64,000 bases of DNA. It comes from Ilyonectria destructans. Taxonomy: Eukaryota > Ascomycota > Sordariomycetes > Hypocreales > Nectriaceae. The notes beneath the pieces are model-generated. The model was not told where the DNA came from. It saw nothing but the letters and a program-made list of their open reading frames with translations, and made no database searches. A program made the position numbers and the translations under genes. Shown one piece after another: positions 55,751 to 64,000 of the stretch (position 1 is the stretch's first letter; each line of letters begins with the position of its first letter). The DNA lies in contig JAHEWK010000002.1 in the NCBI GenBank assembly GCA_020740775.1, forward strand, positions 1,922,001-1,986,000, written 5' to 3'.

Positions 55751-57508
55751 GGTGGGCGATTTGTGTGTGCGGCTGGGGAGGGTGGGATACGGTAGCTGGC
55801 AAAAGGGCCAGGCTTAAGGGGACGGTGCGTCCTGAGCGCCAACAAGTCGGCAGCAGCGCGAACAGTCGTCGGAGGGGTCGACGATTTGCAGAGGAGATGG
55901 AGGTTGGTTCTGCGACTCGAGATGACGCTAATGCAGCAGCGAATATGACGCGCACCGTATGGCGGCGTTGGGCGGAGAGAGTGTCGTATGGAGGAGGGGA
56001 AGGGGAAGCAAGCTCGGAGAGTCACGAGATGCCCAATCTAGATTGACAGTGATTCTGTTGCGACCAAGAACGGCGGGACGGAAGCGGGTGGAGAGAAGTG
56101 TGGTGGTTTGCGGCGAGATGTCGACCCGCACAAGGGACGGTTTGGGGGGAGGTTGGTGGTTGGAGGTTGCGGCGTTCGTGGGGTGACTGAGCACTACCTT
56201 GGGAGATGAGGCCGGAGCGGAGGAGGGAGCGCTAGATGCAGGCGGGAGAGGAGACGGTTCGGCGGGCTTGGGAGATCTGGCGGAACGCGCGGCGATGTCG
56301 TGGAAGCGGCGGGAGAAGGTTTTGGCCTGGACGGGCGGCTTGGTCGGAGATGATTGTGCTCTCGTGGTCGCTATGGCCGTAATGGTGGTGTAGCGGTGTT
56401 GGTCGTAGTGGTGGTGGTGGAATGGGCGCTGCCAGTTCACGTTGGTCGGGGAGCGAACGGCGGCGGCGAGAGCGAGTGGAGGGTGGCTGCGCACCAGCCT
56501 GATTACGTACATGGGGCCCTGCGCCGAGAAGCGAAAAAGTGACAGTGGGTGGTGACAGTGGTGACAGTGGACAGTGGGCAGAAGCTTGGCGACAGAATAA
56601 CGGAGGCATCGACACGCTTAATTCCGGCGCCATCCTTTTTTGTCACCAGTTAGTTCTCGCACTGCTTCGCCCGCCTGGAGTACTCTCCGCTCCCTACTAG
56701 GCTACTACGTCACGGGTGGCCACCCTCCGTCATTCGCCCCAGCCACGTCGGTCGCCAATGGGCACCAGCGCCTTGATGCGCCCAACGGCGCCGCCAGGTC
56801 CCGGCTAGGCTGGCTACCCTGCAGTTGCGATTTGTCCACTTTTTGCCCCGACAAAAGATGGACTAGGCGGTCCCGATGGATGCACTCACTTGCGGGCGGC
56901 AAGCAATGTTAATCTTTTGCTGTGTGGGTAGTTGGGTTTTAACTTACTCGGAACTCCTTATCGTATTTCCAGATCTTCCGGGAATACTTTCTGTAACTAC
57001 ACAAAACATATCCTAAGTAACAAGTTCTCGCTCCTCATGAGTTGGTTAGGTAAACCATCGAGTTTAAAAAAAAAGAACATGAATAAGCTTAAACCCAGTC
57101 TAATTAAGCATCGTCTAATTAAACATCGTCTACTTTTACAAATTAAAGTAGTTTTAAAAATAGCCCTCATCTGTCCCGAGTCCTCGTGGTGTAATCTAGA
57201 GGTGTTCCACTGTTGGCCCAATCGTACAAGACGTGCCAGTGAACAGACCAACATACGGCTCTACTCAACTCCTTTGTGTTACGATGTAATAGTTGTTCTG
57301 CCCACCCAAAGGACAAAGAAAAGGCGTAATCTTTGTAAAGCTGCGGCACTTTGGGACAAGCCATTAACACAAAGAGTCTTGTTTCATTGAACACACGATG
57401 TTAACATGTTGATATGTCTCTTATTTATGCGCGCCTGCCCCAAGATCCAAAACCCGTCTCAAGTTCCCATCACTATCCAAGTTCCCAGCACATATTGCAG
57501 CAGTTACA
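55751..57508. other. Intergenic region upstream of epsin and DUF6590 gene
   Basis: About 1.75 kb. The left half is the GC-rich epsin promoter. The right half (56930-57480) is AT-rich with short tandem words (AAGCATCGTCTAATTAAACATCGTCTA near 57106). A 194-codon minus-strand frame (55928-56512) starts with ATG, but is low-complexity and overlaps the epsin promoter; it was not called. Confidence 0.5.
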
Positions 57509-58858
57509 ATGGAAGCGCCAGAGCTCCCTCAGAAATGTGGTGAAAAGAGACCGGCGGATCCTGACAACTCCCACGCCAACAAGAGGGTTCGACAACTCTC
57601 CCCCGCAAAGTTGCTTGACAAGCAGTTTGAGACGAAACAAGACGTTCAAACACGCATGGACCTTTTTGCTGCGGAAATAAAAGCGCTGAAAGCTCGTCTT
57701 GCTCTTGCTACTCCCCGGACTAGTAATGCCGCCCTCACAATTTCCACTGATTTCAATTTCCTCAGCGATACTCATGAAGAAACAGGTACCGCCGGGACTC
57801 CCGCCGTCACTGGTGCAGAACCAAGTCGCATCAAGATTGAGGTTGCTGGAAGCGATGGAGCCGGTGCGGATACCAGTTTCGCCGTGAACACTGCCGAAAA
57901 GGCTGGCAAGACTGACGACAGTCGGCGCGATGAGCCTTTCTTATTCACAGCCGGCCACTCCTGGACTAACTCTGCAGCTTTATCTGATGATGGGTCAGTG
58001 TCTATGGCAGATTCCACCTTGACGTCCCAGCCACGTCGACGGCCATATGACCGCAGGGCCCGAAACTACGGCCCCCACAGCATGTTCCCTCCCCAATACT
58101 ACAGCTCCCGTAGAGATTCACTTTACGGATACCGCGACTCTCGCAGAGGATCGACTGCTCGACACTACGACTCTTATAGAGGACCGACGTCATCGGGATA
58201 CCCCCAAATCCCCCGGGGAAGGACAAAGGCTCTCAGCACTCTCCTCTCAGGCAACTCCGTCACTGCTTTCACGCGACTCTCCGACCATACGTGCGGTCGA
58301 GATGAGCTTCAGCCAGGTACCATCATCTCAGCTCCTCATCACACCCAGGGCCGCTCCGACATCGTTTCTGCCGAAGATAGGAACATGATGTACTCAGATT
58401 TCGGCGCTGTCCACTCAAAGTATCGTAAGATGATTATTCTCGAAACCTGGGGCGAGCATTGCATTTGCCTGCCCCTCTATACTTACCGTGGTAAGGGCCT
58501 CGCAGGTCGTCGCGTATTTGCTGCGGAATACGTTAGCGTCCGTGATGATGACCTACCCTACTGGGATCCCAAAGAGTCCAGCGCCGAACCGCTGACAGCC
58601 ATTCGGGACAAAAACTGGCCAATATGGCACACCTTCATAACGGGTCGGACTGTGGTTAAGCTGACGGAGAAGATTGTCCACAACTATACTGACAAGTGCT
58701 CAGTCGAGGGACGCATCGCTCGTGCTGATTTCCGGAGATTGTACAAAACATATATGGAGATTATCAAGTCGAAGGAGTATGAGATCCTTGGCCCTGAAAC
58801 AGGGTTTACAAAAGAGGATCAGGAGTTGGAGGACGGCGAGATTGTTGAGTGTCACTAA
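57509..58858 (+). CDS. DUF6590-domain protein, 449 aa
   Basis: Single-exon ORF from ATG 57509. The N-terminal half is disordered: a basic KRPADPDNSHANKRVRQ segment that could be a nuclear signal, a helix (KQDVQTRMDLFAAEIKALKA), and an Arg/Tyr/Ser-rich part with repeated RRDS/YRDSRRGS motifs. The C-terminal half (about residues 260-430) matches the fungal DUF6590 pattern: DELQPGTIISAPHHTQ, SKYRKMIILETWGEHCICLP, YTYRGKGLAGR and ADFRRLYKTYMEIIK. The domain is widespread and often multicopy in filamentous fungi; its function is unknown. AT-rich flanks lie on both sides, typical of accessory loci. Confidence 0.8.
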   Translation: MEAPELPQKCGEKRPADPDNSHANKRVRQLSPAKLLDKQFETKQDVQTRMDLFAAEIKALKARLALATPRTSNAALTISTDFNFLSDTHEETGTAGTPAVTGAEPSRIKIEVAGSDGAGADTSFAVNTAEKAGKTDDSRRDEPFLFTAGHSWTNSAALSDDGSVSMADSTLTSQPRRRPYDRRARNYGPHSMFPPQYYSSRRDSLYGYRDSRRGSTARHYDSYRGPTSSGYPQIPRGRTKALSTLLSGNSVTAFTRLSDHTCGRDELQPGTIISAPHHTQGRSDIVSAEDRNMMYSDFGAVHSKYRKMIILETWGEHCICLPLYTYRGKGLAGRRVFAAEYVSVRDDDLPYWDPKESSAEPLTAIRDKNWPIWHTFITGRTVVKLTEKIVHNYTDKCSVEGRIARADFRRLYKTYMEIIKSKEYEILGPETGFTKEDQELEDGEIVECH

Positions 58859-59563
58859 CTGATCTGAATAAGAACATAATATGCTGGGATGACAGAGCCG
58901 AAGGATGAAGACATCAAGGTATTGGGAAGAAATAAATGGGTTTCTTATTCCGGTGTTGGGTGTAGTATCTACTTGCGCGTTAGTATTGGCGATTACCGAT
59001 TCTGTTGCGTTCATCTATCAAAAACAAGTTTGGTTAAAGTTAAAGACCTTTAAGTATTTTTTATTTCGTTCCTCTTTCTCACATAGTGAAATAAACTTGT
59101 CTTATGGTTAAAATGTCGAAATGTCATTTCCTAAAAGCTCTTGCTTTCGGAGATAAATCGCTATGCTGCTGTTATTTCCCTAGGTGCTTGGTAATATTTG
59201 CGAAGTGGAAACCCAGAATCAGGAGATGGCTGAACTTGGAAGTATTTGAAATGCATAAACATTGAATTGGCTAGAGGTCGATATGAAACGTCTATAAAAT
59301 TCCCGCCCAATGTAAAGTGACTCCGGCCCCCTCTGTATTTGACCAGCCCAACACCCTTCGACGCAGGTTATCTCGGAACCGAACAAATCGTATCTAGAGC
59401 CTCACTGACTAAACCAGTAGGTTTCAGTATATATCCAAAAGAATCGATTGCCCCCCTCTTGTCAACCCCGGACGCTCCCATGCACTCTATCGTCTGGTGT
59501 GGTAATGATGTAAATTATAGGCCCCATCTTTTTTCTGGATATCTCACTATTCGATGTGAGAAA
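58859..59563. other. Intergenic region, no gene seen
   Basis: About 705 bp, AT-rich, with 3' ends of the flanking convergent genes. A plus-strand frame at 59339-59701 runs antisense into the carrier gene and has no domain. Confidence 0.5.
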
Positions 59564-60813
59564 TCACTTCTGCCAGCTGCGGAAGGTGTCCATGACGGTG
59601 GTGAAGACCACGAGAAGGATACCACCTCCGGGACCAAGACGCAGGACCTAAGACGTGTTAATCAGCATATTAGACAGACTCGCCTGGTTCAGGAACCGTG
59701 ACTCACCTTGGGGAGGAAGCCCTTGTACAGGGCAGAGAAGCCCTCCTCGCGGGCGACGGTGACGAGGGAGGGGAAGGCCCAGTTGTACTTGGGGGTGACA
59801 CCGGCAACCTTGGGGGTGTTCTGAATTCGGCTCTTGACGACATCTAAGGGGGTGTTGAGGATGGTACCGACGGTGCCACCAATGGCACCGGAAACGAGGT
59901 CGTTGCCCATCTTACCCTGCGGGGTTTCGCCCTTGGGGAGCAGCTGTTTGACCTGGAAGATGCAGCCAAAGTAACCGGCGTTCCAGAGGATGTGGCGCCA
60001 GAGGGTGCTCTCCAGACCCTGGTACATGGCGAGGGGACCCTCGGCCTTGACGATCTTGGAGACAACGTCGAACATGCCGGTGTACTTTCCGGCGGAGGCC
60101 TTATCCTGGAGTCGAATCTTGACAAGCTCGAAGGGGACGACGACGAAGGACTCGGTGGCACCGGCGGAGGCACCAGTGAGAATGGAGACGGACTGGGTCA
60201 TCTGGGTGAGGCCGAAGAGGTTGCGGTAGACCTTGCCCCACTCATCGTTGGCGGCGAACTTGGTCGCACGCTTGGGAGCCTCCATGAGGATGGGCGCGGA
60301 GATACCACGGTAGAGACGGGAGAAACTGGCGCGCGTTAGCAGAGTTGGCGCGCAATGGGAGGGATTGGCGCAAGCAGTACCCCTCGTTCTTGATGATCTT
60401 GCGGAAGCAGTCCAGGGTGCCATTGTAGGCATCGGCGCCAGTGGCACCGGCAGTCTGGAGTTGCCTAGTACCGTTAGCAACCGATCGTGTGGTGGGAGGT
60501 TCGCGCGAGGCATGTCGTACACTCGGGTCTTGACGACATCAAGAGGGTACCTAGGAGCACGTTAGCATGGGGATTTGCGACGATTGAGGGGCACAGGATG
60601 GTATCATACATGACCAGAATCTACATCGGACGAGGGATTAGCAGTGATCCTAGGAGCGTGGGCAGCTGGCGCGGGCATACCTCCGAGACACCAGCAATGG
60701 CGCCTGATCACGAGCGTTAGTCAATGTATCGCGGAGCGGCGGATTGGACGGAGGGGAGACGAACCTGCGGCGAACTGGTACTGGAAGGGGAGGGGCTTCT
60801 CGGCGGACGTCAT
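59564..60813 (-). CDS. ODC1: Mitochondrial 2-oxodicarboxylate carrier (Odc1-like), 299 aa
   Basis: Inner-membrane SLC25 carrier that exchanges 2-oxoadipate and 2-oxoglutarate, serving lysine metabolism. Seven exons: 60813-60765, 60703-60681 (23 nt), 60620-60610 (11 nt), 60550-60521 (30 nt), 60464-60381, 60325-59707 and 59647-59564. All phases fit, giving 300 codons. The three carrier repeats carry the PxDxxKxR-type signatures: YPLDVVKTRVQLQ (repeat 1), VPFELVKIRLQDKA (repeat 2) and TPLDVVKSRIQNT (repeat 3), each after a conserved helix (AIAGVSEILVM, TGASAGATESFVV, GAIGGTVGTILN). The last helix includes LRLGPGGGILLVVF. The 5' part is spread over four tiny exons encoding the start of the first repeat. 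Start ATG at 60813 gives MTSAEKPLPFQYQFAAG. Confidence 0.93.
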
Positions 60814-62618
60814 GGTGGCGATGGGTCGGACTGGACACTGGGACAGAAAGACAGACAGACGGGGCTGGAGAGGAGTACAAGGAAAAAAGAAGAAGAGACG
60901 AAGAGAGGATGAGAGGGAAGAAGTCAGAGCAAGATGGCGACCTCCGAGCGAATACCGGGCCGGGGAGGGAATTTGTTTGGTGGTGGTGGTGACCAGTGGT
61001 CTTATCGGGTTTAGCGATAACACGCCGAAAAAACCCCCCACTGTCGACATTCGGCGGCCGTAGTCGGGCGCCACAGAGGGCCTCAGAGACTAAAGACGGT
61101 GCGAGTTAGCGCCCAGCCTGTTCCAGTCCACTGCGCGGTACTGCACGTTACCGGCAGCATTGTTTCTGGCCGTGCGGCGGGTGCCCTGCGACCACAGTGG
61201 GACCGGGCATTATTGTGCCCTTCGCCGGATCCATGATGATTTTCTGTCTATCCGCTATTCGCAGGCTAGACCCCAGACCCAGACCCGGCGAGACAATTGG
61301 GAGAGTCTGGGGGTGGGTTTCCATCTTCGCGATGGCCAATTGCCCTCGGGGTACGCTGCACTCACGTCGTTGGACATCAATGCTACCCCAGGATTCGAAA
61401 TGACTCTCAGACATCCGTCACCGGACGCGAGGCTACTAGCCAAGTACCCGTGTAAGACATGAACCGACGGCAACTGACATGCTCCAGACATGCATCCGTA
61501 CCTGGATGGCGAAATGTCGGCATTGAGCGCAAAACCCTGGCTTGCCCTTGTCCCTGCAGGGCAGTCATCTCTCGGCTATTCGCTCTGATAGGCTCTGCTA
61601 AGTAGCCTCCACCGACGCCGCGAGACCGGCAACGTCACTGGAAATGCTCGCGGTGACTTGCCGGTTGTGCGTCCCGAGCCGAGTGAGCGAGAGCAGGACA
61701 CAACGGCGTCTAGATCCGGCCTCACCTCCCCAATGTTCCCGATGAAGCCCGGAATTCATCGTCGCTGACACTTACACCTCGCTTTCTCACGTCCTGACCG
61801 AAACCCCGCCGTGTCCATGCCACCGGTCACCGCGTCCGGCCCCGTCGACCGAGCGGAAGTTGGCCTGATGCGGTCTAGCCTTGATATTCAGGGATGGTTC
61901 ACCACGTTTCGGACCTGGGGATCTTCACACTTGGCTGATTGTCGAAAGGTTTCCCTGCTGGTTCGGACCCAGTTTCCCGATCGTGCCTAACTGACTTAAT
62001 CCCTAATCCCCTTCGTCCTTTTTGTCCTTTCCATCCATCCACGAGATCTGACTGGCGAGAGCTCGAGTTAAATCAAATAATGTCCAAGCTCAAGTCCAAG
62101 CTCCAATTGGAGCTGGAGTTATTACCCTGCAAGGTATCGCTCTGGTGCAGTACGCAACTTGCACCTGGGAATACCAGTCCGTCGTCGGCCCCAGTGGCCA
62201 CTTCCGACAAGAACCATCCATTGGTCCATCATTTTGCGCGTCTCCAGGCACAGGCATGTCCATGATGCGCTGTGATAATGCTGATGGTATTATCTGGCTT
62301 GATCCCGCGTCGATAGCGATTACTTAGTCATGAGATGGGGAAATTATCAATCACCTCCCCCACGTTGAAGTAATCGGGACCACCAGATGGAAGTTGTCGC
62401 TCTTGCGTCGTAAGCTGAAACTGAATTCAATTATGACAAACCATTTAAGTCGCTCATTATTCACCCATTAATTGGTTCTTATTTTCTTTCTGCCTGTTGT
62501 AGATGGCGGCCTCTCTTGGAGTGTGGTTATTTGATACAAGGTAGATGTAGGTAAAAGCACAACTTCAGAGATGTCATAGCCATACTAACTACAAGAAAAC
62601 TGTGCATAGTAATTGTTA
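60814..62618. other. Gene-free stretch
   Basis: About 1.8 kb holding the carrier promoter, then GC-rich sequence to about 62340 and AT-richer sequence to the Fic-like fragment. Short frames without domains. No repeat was recognised. Confidence 0.5.
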
Positions 62619-63182
62619 ATGGTTGAACTGATTAATACGGTACACAAAATTCTCACCAAAGGCGTCCCGATTATCGAGCCAAACATACCGGATGTTCCCC
62701 CAGAGAAATATGGTGGTGTTTATCGGACTGCTATTGTCGGCGCTGGAACAACAAACTTTATAGTTCCAAACCTCGTTCCAGCAAAAATGAAGGAGATGTG
62801 CAACAACCTCATGCAAGACCTGGAAACTGCAGAGAACCAGAATACGATCGATCTATTTTCTATCGCTGCCAAGTACTCGCTGGAGTTTGTCTCAATCCAC
62901 CCCTTTCAGAACGGCAACGGAAGATTGTGTCGCATGATTCTTAATGCTATACTCTGTCGCTACGCTGGTATAATTATCCCGATTGGTAAGCAAGGCGAAG
63001 AACGAGATGAGTACATTGGAATCAAGAAACGAACGAGTCAGCAGATGGAGGGGCATGGGGAACACCCCACCTTTGTTCTACAGAGAGCCGTCGCGCCTTC
63101 GAGAGATGAAGAAAAAACTGGCAGGCAAGGGGAAAGGCAAGGCAAAGGGCAACCACAAGTAAAGAATAGTCTGAAGTATTAA
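62619..63182 (+). pseudogene. Truncated, frameshifted Fic-domain protein gene
   Basis: The complete Fic motif HPFQNGNGRLCR is visible at residues 94-105 counted from ATG 62619. The flanking helices LFSIAAKYSLEFVSI and MILNAILCRYAGIIIP, and the substrate-flap region with VYRTAIVGAG, are also present. Fic enzymes usually transfer AMP (or another phosphate-containing group) to target proteins. The open frame begins in the middle of the family's usual N-terminal helical region, with roughly 100 or more residues missing, so the inhibitory helix is not seen. Near 63090-63100 the family-like C-terminus continues in another frame (REMKKKLAGKGKGKAKGN), which would stop at 63162. In the open frame the protein instead runs to 63182. 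The gene abuts strongly AT-rich DNA and looks like a decayed or partial copy. Confidence 0.65.
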
Positions 63183-63224
63183 TCAAGAGACACAGTGGTT
63201 CAGTATCATTCTTGAGGCTCTGAT

Positions 63225-63560
63225 CGGTAATAATAAATAATGAGTATTGCTATTTGCACATATAACTATATTCTTAATCCTACTAATAATTATATAATAT
63301 CCTTTTAGAGTAGTTTAGAAGATAATTTTTCTAAAAACTAATAATTAGTATATATTTTATATAATACTAATATTTTATTTTATTTATTAGATCTAATTTA
63401 ATAAGAAAGATAGATATTTAGTACTACCTTTAACTACCTTATACATAAGGCAGATAGATACCTTAGTTAAGCTGATGCTTTAGTAAAGAAGCTTGCTACC
63501 TGTGTGCGAATGGCAATATTCTCGTATGCGAATAGCAATACTCGAAAATAATAGTTATTG
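63225..63560. other. Strongly AT-rich block, RIP-like
   Basis: About 335 bases made almost wholly of A and T (TATATAATA, ATTTTATTTTATTTATTAG types), with a sharp GC return after 63560. It fits a RIP-mutated repeat or an AT-rich isochore edge. No element could be named. Confidence 0.6.
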
Positions 63561-64000
63561 GAGTGGCTGCATTCCGCAACCGCCCGCGTATAGAAACCTC
63601 CAGCCCACTTGGATGGCATGACGACGACAACCTTGCCGCCGTCACACTCTTAGATCATGAGATCTGATCAGATTCCATGAACCATGCTAATGCGCAATCC
63701 AGAGCCTTATCCATAATTGGCTTCGTCCTGTCTTCAGCAAATAGAAGACGCCGGCACCAGCCATGTGCGAACTCACGGGATGAGGCCGAAGCCCTATCCG
63801 CCCTCCGATCCGGCACACCTTGTCGGCGCGGGCCACGATTGGCTCCGCTGGCCTGGCCCACTAGGCTTCAGTGAATGACAGCTTCCACAGCGTTTTCTGG
63901 TCCCTGGATGGTGCCCGCCTTCCCACCGCAGCCCCCGCGGGTGTGTGCTGTAGGGAGCTGTAAGTGCTAGTGGTGGGGGATGTGCAGCAGGACTTGGCTG
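63561..64000. other. Right edge, no supported gene
   Basis: GC content rises again. Open frames of about 65 codons on both strands show no domain. Confidence 0.4.

Noticed and set aside
55928..56512. 194-codon ATG-led minus-strand frame upstream of epsin
   Set aside because: It is Pro/Ser/Arg/His low complexity, ends 177 bp before the epsin start in what should be its promoter, and shows no family features. It could be real but is not supported.
1..64000. CRISPR arrays, bacterial operons, ribosome-binding sites, riboswitches
   Set aside because: The gene structure is clearly fungal nuclear, with introns and monocistronic genes. No regularly spaced repeats or such elements were seen.

Overview
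This window is nuclear DNA of a filamentous ascomycete, most likely a Sordariomycete and plausibly in Hypocreales. The genes carry short introns of about 43-110 nt with GTRNGT donors and CTRAC-type branch points. Recognisable proteins are typical fungal ones: nucleoporin Nup98-96, Bfr2, Bud22, Ind1, a Tco89-like protein, a Zn2Cys6 regulator and a DUF6590 protein. Exon boundaries were derived by reading splice sites, reading-frame phase and family conservation. Bases 1-3898 hold no gene I can support.

Left part (3.9-16.5 kb): a short-chain dehydrogenase/reductase (SDR), the ribosome-biogenesis gene BUD22, a CYP52/CYP539-like P450, a large Zn2Cys6 transcription factor and a type III polyketide synthase. 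Except for BUD22 these form a candidate small secondary-metabolite cluster, all on the minus strand. A 3.2 kb gap separates the regulator from the synthase.

Middle (18.1-34.8 kb): a dense housekeeping block. It holds a small four-helix membrane protein, BFR2, the Fe-S assembly ATPase IND1, the Tudor splicing factor SPF30, a Tco89-like protein, a UbiB-family mitochondrial kinase-like protein (Cqd1/ADCK2 type), cytochrome c heme lyase, a small secreted protein and a nucleolar RRM-like protein. Many pairs are divergent with short shared promoters (BFR2/IND1, CQD1/heme lyase). Others are tail-to-tail with very small gaps (BUD22/P450 33 bp, membrane protein/BFR2 18 bp).

Island (36.1-40.4 kb): two identical intron-containing tRNA-Ala(CGC) genes, both on the plus strand, bracket about 4.2 kb. 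Inside are AT-rich sequence resembling repeat-induced point mutation (RIP) and a HAD-hydrolase pseudogene broken by several frameshifts. This is the most unusual stretch of genome structure in the window.

Right part (41-64 kb): an unrecognised 742-aa protein, a SET-domain protein, the NUP145-type Nup98-96 precursor (six exons, 1944 aa), a centrin-like EF-hand protein, epsin, a DUF6590 protein and a mitochondrial 2-oxodicarboxylate carrier with seven exons including an 11-nt microexon. At the far end is a truncated, frameshifted Fic-domain gene beside strongly AT-rich DNA, so the right edge resembles decaying accessory sequence.
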